A stretch of DNA of 64,000 nucleotides from Bog-473 sp963763575 (GTDB taxonomy: Bacteria; Actinomycetota; Acidimicrobiia; Acidimicrobiales; RAAP-2), in the NCBI GenBank assembly GCA_963763575.1, contig CAVXPD010000018.1, positions 186,001 to 250,000 on the forward strand, in the 5' to 3' direction. Within the stretch, counting starts at the first letter, position 1. Every line of letters begins with the position of its first letter. Below, in pieces: positions 44,673 through 52,012 of the stretch. The position numbers and the translations under genes were made by a program. Under the pieces are notes generated by a model. The model was not told the DNA's origin and did no database searches. It was given only the letters and a program-made list of their open reading frames with translations.

Positions 44673-46199
44673 GTGGAACGAAGCCAAACTCAAGAACTGG
44701 AAAGAAGCCAGACTCAGGAACTGGAACAAGAGGTCACGTTCGAAGCCGCAATCGGCCTTCCGCTACCGGATCTTCGTGACATCGTCGGGCGAACGGAGCG
44801 CCTCCCCCAACAGCATTTGGAGACGGCTTATTTTGATACGGCGGACGGGCGTCTCTGGGACCGGGGCATTACCTTGCGCCATCGGACTACCGACGCCGTG
44901 GGAAGTGGCGTTTGGACCCTGAAGCTCCCAAGCGTGGATAACAGATCGAGCCTCGGGCGCATCGAAGTGTCCTGTCCCGGGGAGCGATACCAAATTCCCC
45001 GTGATACCAGGGCCATCGTACGTGGACTCGTCCGGCGAGCTCCATTGGACCAGCTGGTCGAGCTCGACACAATCCGGCAACGGTTGGCGCTGCACGTTGA
45101 CGACCGTGTCGTTGCTGAGATCGAAGATGACACGGTGGTGGTCATCGGCGGGCCCAGGGACGGTCACCGCTTCCGGCAGGTCGAACTCGAGCTCTACAGA
45201 GGGGCCAAGTCGATCACCCCGAAGGTCACTTCTCGTCTCGAGGAGGCTGGCGTCTCCGTTGGCGGCCCGCCAAAACTCGCGCTGGCGGCGGGACTGGGCA
45301 GGTCGTCCGCAGCGAAGCAGCAGCTCAATCGGACCTCCTCACTCGCGCAGGTGATCCGGGCGGCACTCGCTGGCGGCTTCGACCGACTGGTGGAGCACGA
45401 TTGGCGTCTCCGCCTCGCCGTGTCTGAACCCCGTCCGCACGACGTGCACCAGGCCCGCGTGGCCAGCCGACGACTCCGTTCGGACCTCAAGACCTTCCAA
45501 ACCGTCCTCGACCCCGTATGGGTGAGACACGTTCGGAGCGATCTCAAATGGTTGGGATCGGCCCTCGGGGAGTTGCGGGACATCGACGTTCTCGCGAGCG
45601 ATCTGAGAGACGCGCCGGCTGAGCTGAGCGAGAAACTGGTGCGGCAACGCGGGAAGTGGGGTCAGCACCTCGTGACGCTGCTGGCCAGTGATCGCTACCT
45701 CGACCTGCTCGACCGCCTACACGCCGCGACGCGGACTCCGCCTTTCCTCAGCGGCGAAGCGATTCGATCAGATGATGCTGCCATTGAGGTTCTGCCCTCT
45801 TTGGTCGGTGATCGATGGCGGGTCCTCCGTCGCCAAGTGCGAAAGGGTGGGTCCCACCCGTCGGACCACCAGCTCCACCGCATCCGAATCAAGGCGAAGC
45901 AGCTCCGCTACGCGGCTGAAGCGGCGGCTCCGGTCGTCGGCTCGGCGGCTCGGCGCACGGCGTCGACGGCCGAAGAAGTCCAGACCATCTTGGGAAAGCA
46001 TCGTGACGCCGTGGCTGCCGAGGCGTGGCTGCGGGAGCAGGTTGGAGCGTCGAACGCCAGCACCGTGAGTGTCTCCGCCGTGTTCGACGCCGGCCGCCTT
46101 TCAGCCGAGCGGCGACGACGTCAACGCAAGCTCCGGAACCGCTGGTCGAGCTCGTGGAAGGCCTTGACCAACTCCAAACAGCGCAGTTGGTTGAAGTGA
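44673..46199 (+). CDS. CYTH-CHAD domain protein
   Basis: A 508-residue protein with an N-terminal CYTH domain (about 18-215: QEVTFEAAI, ETAYFDTADGRLWDRGITLRHR, GRIEVSCPGE and QVELELYRG) and a C-terminal CHAD domain (about 225-495) with conserved His-rich helices VHQARVASRRLRSDL and LHRIRIKAKQLRYAAE. CYTH uses triphosphate substrates; CHAD binds inorganic polyphosphate. The first 14 residues are two near-identical copies of ERSQTQEL, from a 24-bp tandem duplication. A partial copy of the island palindrome, CGCCCGATCG, lies 22 bp upstream. It starts with GTG. Confidence 0.9.
   Translation: MERSQTQELERSQTQELEQEVTFEAAIGLPLPDLRDIVGRTERLPQQHLETAYFDTADGRLWDRGITLRHRTTDAVGSGVWTLKLPSVDNRSSLGRIEVSCPGERYQIPRDTRAIVRGLVRRAPLDQLVELDTIRQRLALHVDDRVVAEIEDDTVVVIGGPRDGHRFRQVELELYRGAKSITPKVTSRLEEAGVSVGGPPKLALAAGLGRSSAAKQQLNRTSSLAQVIRAALAGGFDRLVEHDWRLRLAVSEPRPHDVHQARVASRRLRSDLKTFQTVLDPVWVRHVRSDLKWLGSALGELRDIDVLASDLRDAPAELSEKLVRQRGKWGQHLVTLLASDRYLDLLDRLHAATRTPPFLSGEAIRSDDAAIEVLPSLVGDRWRVLRRQVRKGGSHPSDHQLHRIRIKAKQLRYAAEAAAPVVGSAARRTASTAEEVQTILGKHRDAVAAEAWLREQVGASNASTVSVSAVFDAGRLSAERRRRQRKLRNRWSSSWKALTNSKQRSWLK
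44676..44723 (+). repeat. 24-bp tandem duplication at the start of the CYTH-CHAD gene
   Basis: Two adjacent 24-bp units (44676-44699 and 44700-44723) differ at three positions and encode ERSQTQEL twice in frame. Confidence 0.85.
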
Positions 46200-46551
46200 A
46201 TTAGCCCGCGCGAGCGCAGCTCGGCCCCGGTATCCCCGGCAAGTCGCCGCGGACTCGATGTCGCTCCCGTCTTGCAAAGTCTGATGCGATCGGAGCGACC
46301 TTGTTCCGTATCGCAACATTGCGCCTACGCCCTTGGGTTGGCGTCGGCCAGTACCTCCCTCGACCATGTGGCGAACTGCTCGGGGGTAAGCACGACCCTC
46401 CACGCCGCCCCGGAATCGGACCAGGGTGGCACAAAAGGTGAACTCGGCCCGCTCCCGCTGGCGCTCGGCGTCGATCGGCTTCTCTCGGACCGCCCGGAGG
46501 ACGGTGTCTCAACCACCGAGCCATAACGTCACGCCGGCCAGGATCTCCCAC
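46200..46551. other. Right end of the island, about 350 bp without an intact gene
   Basis: A minus-strand frame at 46325-46516 ends AAWRVVLTPEQFATWSREVLADANP, which has the flavour of a real protein end but no recognisable family and no good start. Nothing else is supported. The left boundary of the split DUF2461 C-terminus lies at the end of this stretch. Confidence 0.4.
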
Positions 46552-46939
46552 GGCTACGTGCAGGTCTCGGCCGACGGGCTGGGGTCGGGTCGGGCACGTA
46601 CCACCGGTGCCCGACCAACTGACGCGCTTTCGCGCCGCCGTGGTCGACGACAAGACGGGCAAGAAGCTCCAGGGCATCGTGGACAGGCTCGGCCAGGCCG
46701 GCCTCGAGGTCCACGCCACGGAGTCGCTCAAGACCGCGCCCAAGGGCTATCCCAAGGAACACCCGCGCATCGAGCTGCTCCGGATGAAGGGACTCGTCAC
46801 GTCGCGGCACTACTCGCCGGCGGCCTGGCTGGTCACGGCGGGGTCCAAGAAGCGCGTCGTCGAGGTCCTCCGCAGCCTCCACGCCCATGCTGGCGGGGCT
46901 CGAGGCCAACGTGGGGGCTCGCTCGAGGACCAGTCGTGA
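46552..46939 (+). pseudogene. DUF2461 (TIGR02453) family gene, C-terminal part, decayed
   Basis: Read through two frameshifts, the DNA gives GYVQVSADGLG, SGTYHR and PDQLTRFRAAVVDDKTGKKL, then GLEVHATESLKTAPKGYPKE, HPRIELLRMKGLVTSRHYSP and VVEVLRSLH. In another frame LEANVGAR follows, matching the usual DUF2461 end. This is the complement of the N-terminal fragment at 38040-38262. The multiple frameshifts show it no longer makes a normal protein. Confidence 0.75.
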
Positions 46940-47124
46940 TTCAACGAGCCGGGCCTGCACTCCTTGCGAGGAGCTGCCCTTTTTGCGGTGGCCCATTGTC
47001 GACGGTGATGGATTCAGCGAACGTGCAAGCGCTCGCGGTTGGGGCAGGGGCACGTGGGACTGACACCCAGAAAGGGCGTCGCCGACTCGCGCTGCGTCGG
47101 GGCCGTGCTGGCCGGGGCGACGCG

Positions 47125-47907
47125 CTAGGCAGCGGCGTAGCAGGTCATCGACAACGACCCGTTGGTGTACCCGTCGACAAGCACTTCGGGCTGGGCCATC
47201 GAGGCCGCCGCCACGCCCGCGAAGTACACCAACGGGATGAAGTGGTCGGGCGTGGGCACGGCGAGCGAGTAGTCAGGATGCGAAGCCAGCGCCAGCACGT
47301 CGCCGGGCGCCGAGACCATCACCAAATGGGCCGCCTCGTCGAAGCGCTGGGCCCAGTCGAACGCCGCGTCGGGGTAGCGCGGCTCCATGAGGCCCAGGTT
47401 GTGGACGACGTTGCCGCTACCCACGATCAGCACGCCGCGCTCGCGCAGCGGCGCCAGGCGACTTGCGAGCTCGAGGTGGTCTTCCAGCGGGTGCTGTGCG
47501 TTGATGGCGAGCTGCACCACGGGCACGTCGGCCTCCGGGTAGAGGTGCACGAGGAGGGACCAGGTCCCGTGGTCGATGCCCCAGCTGTCATGGTCGAGAC
47601 CGACCCAGCGCGGTTGAGCCAGCTCGGCCACCTCGGTCGCCAGCTCCAGGGAGCCGGGGCACGGGTACTCGACCGTGAAGAGCTCGTCGGGGAAGCCGAA
47701 GAAGTCGTGGATCGTGCGAGGCTGGGCCATCGCGGTGACCATGGTGGCGTTCGTGTACCAGTGGGCCGAGATGCACAGGATCGCCCGCGGCCGCGGCAGC
47801 TCTGCGCCGAGCTCCGACCACAGTTCGGTGTAGCGGTTGCGCTCCAGCGCGTTCATGGGGTTGCCGTGCCCCAGGAACAGGACCGGGAGCGGGTCGACGT
47901 CGCTCAT
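47125..47907 (-). CDS. 4,5-DOPA-extradiol-dioxygenase-like protein (YgiD/LigB family)
   Basis: A 260-residue LigB-superfamily protein. Metal-ligand motifs are FLGHGNPMNAL near residue 13, ISAHWYTN near 48, and the IDHGTWSLLVHLYPEADVPV segment near 112 with conserved His; HNLGLMEPRYP near 170 holds a further His. YgiD-type enzymes cleave extradiol bonds of catechols such as L-DOPA with ferrous iron or zinc. Starts ATG. It lies between the pseudogene and the desaturase, separately transcribed. Confidence 0.92.
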   Translation of the reverse strand: MSDVDPLPVLFLGHGNPMNALERNRYTELWSELGAELPRPRAILCISAHWYTNATMVTAMAQPRTIHDFFGFPDELFTVEYPCPGSLELATEVAELAQPRWVGLDHDSWGIDHGTWSLLVHLYPEADVPVVQLAINAQHPLEDHLELASRLAPLRERGVLIVGSGNVVHNLGLMEPRYPDAAFDWAQRFDEAAHLVMVSAPGDVLALASHPDYSLAVPTPDHFIPLVYFAGVAAASMAQPEVLVDGYTNGSLSMTCYAAA

Positions 47908-47975
47908 CTCGCAACCTTACCGACCTACCGCCGCCGAGTCTCAGGCCGCCGTGGTGCCTCAGGAGCCGCGGTGCC

Positions 47976-48962
47976 TCAGGCCGCGAGCGTCTTCACCTCG
48001 GTCGCCGCGTCGGCGCTCGAGAGCGCCTTCCACAACGACCAGTAGCTCTTGTACGTGATGGCACTGGTGATGTAGCCGGCACGCTCGAGCTCGCGGTGGT
48101 AGGCGGGCAGGTTGCGCCAGGGCACTCCCATATCGACGTGGTGGGCGAGATGCCAGCCGGTGTTGTACGGCACGATCCAGAACCGCGCCAGCAGCGACTG
48201 GCGCACGTTGTGCGTCGTGGCCCGCCGGTCGGGGCTGCGCTCCATGCCGCCGTGCTCGGCGATGGAGCGAAGACGGTTGATGACGCGCCACTCGGTCATC
48301 CAGGGCAGGAACCACAGGAGCGGGTAGATCCACCAGCGGCCGGTCGCCGCCCACAGGACCGCCCACAGCACGGCTTGCACCGCGAGGATCGACAGGCCGA
48401 TGGGGCGGAAGGGACCCTTCCGCGCGGTGTTCTTGACCAGCGGGACGAAGTTCTTCCAACCGCTGATGCCGACAGCGTCGCGGAAGAGGCGGCGATACAG
48501 GGAGCGGCGCGTGCACGGGTAAGGCCCGTAGAAGGCCATGTCGGGCTCGTCGGGACCGAACTCGTCCTTGTGGTGCGCGAAGTGCACCCGCCGGTAGAGC
48601 TGCACCGGCGTGAAGACCGGGTAGGCCACGATCCACTTGCCGACCCAGTCGTTCCAGCGCTTGTTGGTGAAGAGGAGCTTGTGCGCGGCCTCGTGCATCA
48701 AGATCGCGAAGCGGGCGTACATCGGCGCCATGAGCACGAACGCGAGGAGGTAGCCCCACCACTGGCCCAGCCACACGGCGCCGCCGACGATCACGGCGAC
48801 CCAGAACCACACCATGGCGACCGAGATGGCGTTGCGCACGTTGTCGATGCGCCGCAGGTCGGCCCGCAGCGGGGGGATGGCCATGCCGTTGGCCTGCAGC
48901 CGCTCGCTCGGGAGCACCTCAGGCCGGCCGGTCACGTCCGGCACCATGGTGGCGGTTGCCAT
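47976..48962 (-). CDS. Membrane fatty acid desaturase
   Basis: A 328-residue membrane di-iron desaturase. Three His boxes are visible: MHEAAHK near residue 92, VHFAHHKDE near 127, and GWHLAHHVDMG near 283. About four membrane spans flank them. It introduces a double bond or oxidises a lipid chain using oxygen and a ferredoxin. It is divergent from a PaaX-like regulator, start codons 26 bp apart, with a perfect palindrome between, so regulation by that protein is likely. Confidence 0.9.
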   Translation of the reverse strand: MATATMVPDVTGRPEVLPSERLQANGMAIPPLRADLRRIDNVRNAISVAMVWFWVAVIVGGAVWLGQWWGYLLAFVLMAPMYARFAILMHEAAHKLLFTNKRWNDWVGKWIVAYPVFTPVQLYRRVHFAHHKDEFGPDEPDMAFYGPYPCTRRSLYRRLFRDAVGISGWKNFVPLVKNTARKGPFRPIGLSILAVQAVLWAVLWAATGRWWIYPLLWFLPWMTEWRVINRLRSIAEHGGMERSPDRRATTHNVRQSLLARFWIVPYNTGWHLAHHVDMGVPWRNLPAYHRELERAGYITSAITYKSYWSLWKALSSADAATEVKTLAA

Positions 48963-48966
48963 GGGC

Positions 48967-48982
48967 CAATATTACGATATTG
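48967..48982. promoter_or_regulatory. Perfect palindrome between desaturase and PaaX-like genes
   Basis: CAATATTACGATATTG is a perfect inverted repeat of CAATAT around TACG, AT-rich in a GC-rich region, in the 26-bp space between two divergent start codons. It is a strong candidate operator of the PaaX-like regulator. Confidence 0.7.
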
Positions 48983-48988
48983 AATCAG

Positions 48989-49777
48989 ATGGCGCAAGAC
49001 AGTAATACTCGCAACGACATCCATGCGGCCTCAGGCTCCCCCGGGCGCCCGCTCACGGCCCGCTCGGTGATGGCCAGCGCACTGCTGGGCATGGACCCGC
49101 CCGAGCTGCCCGTCGCCCAGCTCGTGCGGCTGACCGGGCTGTTCGGCATCAACGAGAACCGGGCCCGGGTCGCGCTCAGCCGCATGGTGGCGGCCGGCGA
49201 GGCCACCACCGACGGGGCCGGCCGCTACCGGCTGGCCGGCCACTTGGCGGCGAGGCAGTCGCGCCAGTCGGCCAGCCGTGCCGGGACGACGACCCCGTAC
49301 GACGGCACCTGGTGGATCGCCGTGGTGACGACGACGGGGAGCACGGCCGAGGTCCGCAGCGCCCGGCGCCTCGCCCTGGCCTACGCCCGGCTGGCCGAGC
49401 TGCGCGAGGGGGTGTGGATGCGGCCGGCCAACGTCGGCGTTCTGCTCCCCGACTCCCTGGACGCGGACGTCGAGCTCATGGCCGCGCGCCCGGACGACCC
49501 GGGTGGGCTCGCCGGCCGCCTCTGGAACCTCGACGACTGGGCGGACCGTGCCGGCGAACTGCTCGACGCGCTCCGTGCCTTGGCGCCTGACGGCCCCGAG
49601 GCGCTGGCGCCCGGCTTCGTCTTGTCTGCCGCCGTACTGCGCCACCTGCAGGCGGACCCGCTGCTGCCCGCCGAGCTGCAGCCTGCTGGTTGGCCCGGCG
49701 GACGACTCCGCGAGACCTATGACGGCTGGGACGCGCGCTACCGCGCCACGCTGCGCACGTGGAGCCGACGTAGCTGA
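48989..49777 (+). CDS. PaaX-like transcriptional regulator
   Basis: A 262-residue regulator. The N-terminal winged helix (about residues 20-90) reads RSVMASALLGMDPPELPVAQLVRL, then LFGINENRARVALSRMVAAGE as the recognition region (in part: INENRARVALSRMVAAGE). The central and C-terminal PaaX-type domain has GTWWIAVVTT, LREGVWMRPANVGVLLPDSL and WDARYRATLRTW. PaaX represses phenylacetyl-CoA catabolism, but here the partner is a desaturase, so the ligand may be a fatty acyl-CoA. The ATG at 48989 is the closest start compatible with the divergent gene. Confidence 0.83.
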   Translation: MAQDSNTRNDIHAASGSPGRPLTARSVMASALLGMDPPELPVAQLVRLTGLFGINENRARVALSRMVAAGEATTDGAGRYRLAGHLAARQSRQSASRAGTTTPYDGTWWIAVVTTTGSTAEVRSARRLALAYARLAELREGVWMRPANVGVLLPDSLDADVELMAARPDDPGGLAGRLWNLDDWADRAGELLDALRALAPDGPEALAPGFVLSAAVLRHLQADPLLPAELQPAGWPGGRLRETYDGWDARYRATLRTWSRRS

Positions 49778-49790
49778 CTGACGTCCGCAC

Positions 49791-49844
49791 GGCGCATCGC
49801 CGGCCGCCGCCGGTCGGGGGGACCGGGCGGCCGGGCGATGCGCC
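49791..49844. terminator. Long bidirectional terminator hairpin
   Basis: A stem of about 24 bp with three unpaired bases, GGCGCATCGC-CGGCCGCC and complement, closes a GGGGG loop at 49816-49820. It lies exactly between the stops of two convergent genes (PaaX-like and NHL-type). Confidence 0.85.
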
Positions 49845-49860
49845 CGAGGTCAGCGAGCGC

Positions 49861-51060
49861 TCAGTGCAACAGGTCCAAGCTGTTGGCGGACCCGTTGTCG
49901 TCCACGAAGAGCAGGCCGTTGCCACCGGGTGCGATGGCCAGCCCGAACAGGTCGCCCCCGCTGTTGAAGGGGTCGAGCGTGATGGTGTCGACCTGCTGCC
50001 CGAGCGGATTGATCTCCACCGCGTTCCCGTTGTTGCCGTTCACCGCGATCACGTCGCCGTTGGGCGCCGTGGCCAGTCCGAGCGGCGCCCTCAGGCTCCC
50101 GCCCTTCGTCAGGGTGAGGCCGAAGCTGAAGGACGTGGTGCGCGTCGTTGCGTCAGGGATGGCCGCGATCCGGCTGGTCAGGGTGTCCGCGACGTAGAGG
50201 GTGCCGTCCTGGCCGAGCGCCACGCCCGTCGGCCCCAGCACGAGCGCACTCGAGTTGAGTTGCTCGGAGAAGCCGCCTCCGACCTTCTGGACGTTGACGA
50301 GCACGGGTGGCTGGCCCGACGGCTCGGACACGCCGAGCCGGAGCACGGTGCCGTGGGTCGCCACGCTGCCGGCGGCCGCCACCGTGCCATTGAGCACGTT
50401 GGTGACGAAGAGTTCGGCGGTCGGGCCGAACAGCTGGAGCGAGGTCATGTCCCACGGTCCGTTGATGCCGTTGCCCGACCAGGTCTCGACCGGCATCCCG
50501 TCACTGTTCAACACGATGAGGCAGCCCGCCTCGGGGGTGCCGCTGCCGTCCTTGGTCACGGGCAGCGAACCCACGACCACGTACCCGTCGTTCAGGACGC
50601 TCAGCGCAGTCGTCAGCCCGACGCCGCCGGGGCACGGGCCCGGCAGGGTCGCGGCGTTGATCTGGGCGAAGGTGCTCACCTGGCCGCCGGGCGCCACCTG
50701 CATGATGGTCGTCCCCGTGCCCTGGAGGTTGTTGATCGCGTTGAAGTTGCTCACCAGCGTGTCGCCGCCCACCAGGTTGCCGGTGCTGAAGGGGACGTTG
50801 GCCACGCCGTAGGGGTTCTGGTCCCCGTTGGCCGGCACGGTCGAGGCCACCTCGGTGGTCACGTGGAATTGCGACAGGAACGGGACGGGCGCGGCCCCGG
50901 CGGGGCCGGCGGCCGTGGCGGCGACCGAGGCCAGCACCGCGGCGAGCGCGGCGCCGCCCGTGGCCAGAAGCCTGACGGCGCGGCCGGGCCCGCTCAGGCG
51001 GGCCGGGAGGTCGGGAACGGGACGACGACCTGAATCGGCCCGCGTGGAGAGTCCTTCCAT
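49861..51060 (-). CDS. Secreted NHL-repeat-like protein
   Basis: A 399-residue exported protein. The N-terminus has a basic stretch then a hydrophobic helix AVRLLATGGAALAAVLASVAAT (core LLATGGAALAAVLASVA, about residues 30-50) with an Ala-rich cleavage site. The mature part has beta-propeller-like blades with LGPTGVALGQDGTLYVADTLTSRIAAI (in part: GVALGQDGTLYVADT), APLGLATAPNGDVIAVNGNNGNAVEINP and LFGLAIAPGGNGLLFVDDN, typical of NHL repeats. Ligand unknown. ATG at 51060 has a GAAGGAGG site nine bases upstream; a longer frame upstream lacks one. Confidence 0.82.
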   Translation of the reverse strand: MEGLSTRADSGRRPVPDLPARLSGPGRAVRLLATGGAALAAVLASVAATAAGPAGAAPVPFLSQFHVTTEVASTVPANGDQNPYGVANVPFSTGNLVGGDTLVSNFNAINNLQGTGTTIMQVAPGGQVSTFAQINAATLPGPCPGGVGLTTALSVLNDGYVVVGSLPVTKDGSGTPEAGCLIVLNSDGMPVETWSGNGINGPWDMTSLQLFGPTAELFVTNVLNGTVAAAGSVATHGTVLRLGVSEPSGQPPVLVNVQKVGGGFSEQLNSSALVLGPTGVALGQDGTLYVADTLTSRIAAIPDATTRTTSFSFGLTLTKGGSLRAPLGLATAPNGDVIAVNGNNGNAVEINPLGQQVDTITLDPFNSGGDLFGLAIAPGGNGLLFVDDNGSANSLDLLH

Positions 51061-51189
51061 GGCGTATGCCTCCTTCGGTTGTGGTACCACTTCCACTGCC
51101 TGACAACAGGGGCGTGACAGACAAGACCACCCCCCGGTAATACGGATGGGAACCCTCCTGGGATTGGCCGCCGCTACCATTCGCAGCCG

Positions 51190-51537
51190 ATGGACGTGGA
51201 GGTCGCCTTCACGGGCGTAGGTGTCTCGGACCTGGCCATCGGCCGGGATTTCATGGAGCGCGTCTTCGGCCGGCCGCCCGACATCCTCGTCAACGAGATC
51301 GAGGTCATGTGGCGCGTCGCCGAGTCCGCGTGGCTCTACACGGTGGTCGACCCGGCTCGGGCGGGGAACGCCCTGGCCGCCCTGTCGGTGGCCGACCTCG
51401 ACGCCACGCTCGAGGAGCTGGCGGGGCGAGGGCTCCGGCCGGCGAAGCTCGAGGACCTTGGCGGGCCGCGCAAGGCCACCTTCCTCGACCCCGACGGCAA
51501 CACCGTCGCGGTCATCGAGGTGCCTTCGTCGGAGTAA
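51190..51537 (+). CDS. Glyoxalase/VOC family protein
   Basis: A 115-residue vicinal-oxygen-chelate domain. It shows the N-terminal strand VAFTGVGVSDLAIGRDFMERVFG, then WLYTVVDPARAGNALAALSV, and the C-terminal GGPRKATFLDPDGNTVAVIEV (in part: FLDPDGNTVAVIEV), as in single-domain glyoxalases, bleomycin-resistance and dioxygenase proteins. Metal-binding His is not obvious, so a non-enzymatic binding role is possible. Starts ATG, convergent with nothing; the zinc-ribbon gene follows by 77 bp. Confidence 0.85.
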   Translation: MDVEVAFTGVGVSDLAIGRDFMERVFGRPPDILVNEIEVMWRVAESAWLYTVVDPARAGNALAALSVADLDATLEELAGRGLRPAKLEDLGGPRKATFLDPDGNTVAVIEVPSSE

Positions 51538-51614
51538 CGGCTGCGCGTCCTCGTCGCGTCGTCACGCCTCGGTCCGTTAGCCTGGCGACCGGGCATCTAC
51601 AGAAGGAGCGCGCC

Positions 51615-51941
51615 ATGCCCACCGGTGTCGTCGTCGCCATCGTGCTCGCCGTCGCCGCCGTGTTCGTCTACGTGATCGCACGGATGGGCGCCGCTGCGGG
51701 ACAAAAGCGCGGGTATTCGGGCCTGGGCGGCGACACCATCGTCCGTTGCAGCCGGGGGCACCTCTTCAGCACGAAATGGGTCGTCGGTACCTCGTTCAAG
51801 GCGGTCCGCCTGGGCTACAAGCGCTACCAACGCTGCCCCGTCTGCAAGAAATGGCGCATCGTGGTCCCCGTGCCCGACGACGAGCTGACCGAGGAGGACC
51901 GGCGGGTCGCCGCCGAGCACCAGGACAGCCGCCTGCCCTAG
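51615..51941 (+). CDS. Membrane-anchored zinc-ribbon-like protein
   Basis: A 108-residue protein with an N-terminal membrane helix VVVAIVLAVAAVFVYVIARM (about residues 5-24), then a predicted zinc ribbon: IVRCSRGHLFSTKW (Cys-x3-His) and CPVCKKWR (CxxC), then an acidic tail DDELTEEDRRVAAEHQ. I do not recognise a specific family. AAGGAG precedes the ATG. Confidence 0.6.
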   Translation: MPTGVVVAIVLAVAAVFVYVIARMGAAAGQKRGYSGLGGDTIVRCSRGHLFSTKWVVGTSFKAVRLGYKRYQRCPVCKKWRIVVPVPDDELTEEDRRVAAEHQDSRLP

Positions 51942-51992
51942 AAGCCGCGTGCTCGAGGACCCGGCCGCGCCGTAGGAGACCTCCCGGCAGAT

Positions 51993-52012
51993 CCGCCTGT
52001 CCGCTCAGGCGG
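51993..52012. terminator. Terminator hairpin overlapping the ABC transporter stop
   Basis: CCGCCTG pairs with CAGGCGG across a six-base TCCGCT loop. The stop codon of the minus-strand transporter gene lies within it, and the plus-strand zinc-ribbon gene ends 50 bp before. Confidence 0.6.

Larger units (their letters stand above)
38263..46540. mobile_element. About 8.3-kb genomic island inserted within a DUF2461 gene
   Basis: Both sides of the region are halves of one DUF2461 gene. The DNA between is lower in GC and carries a block of small stress-type genes, degenerate gene remnants, and three copies of a 20-bp palindrome not seen elsewhere in the window. No integrase, transposase or tRNA gene is present, and I found no clear target-site duplication. 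The right edge is uncertain by about 30 bp because the C-terminal remnant is decayed. Insertion by a lost element or by illegitimate recombination, or an assembly join, are all possible. Confidence 0.65.

Noticed and set aside
38250..46560. Terminal repeats or target-site duplication marking the island ends
   Set aside because: Only a six-base similarity, TGGCTC in inverted orientation, was found at the two ends, which is not significant.
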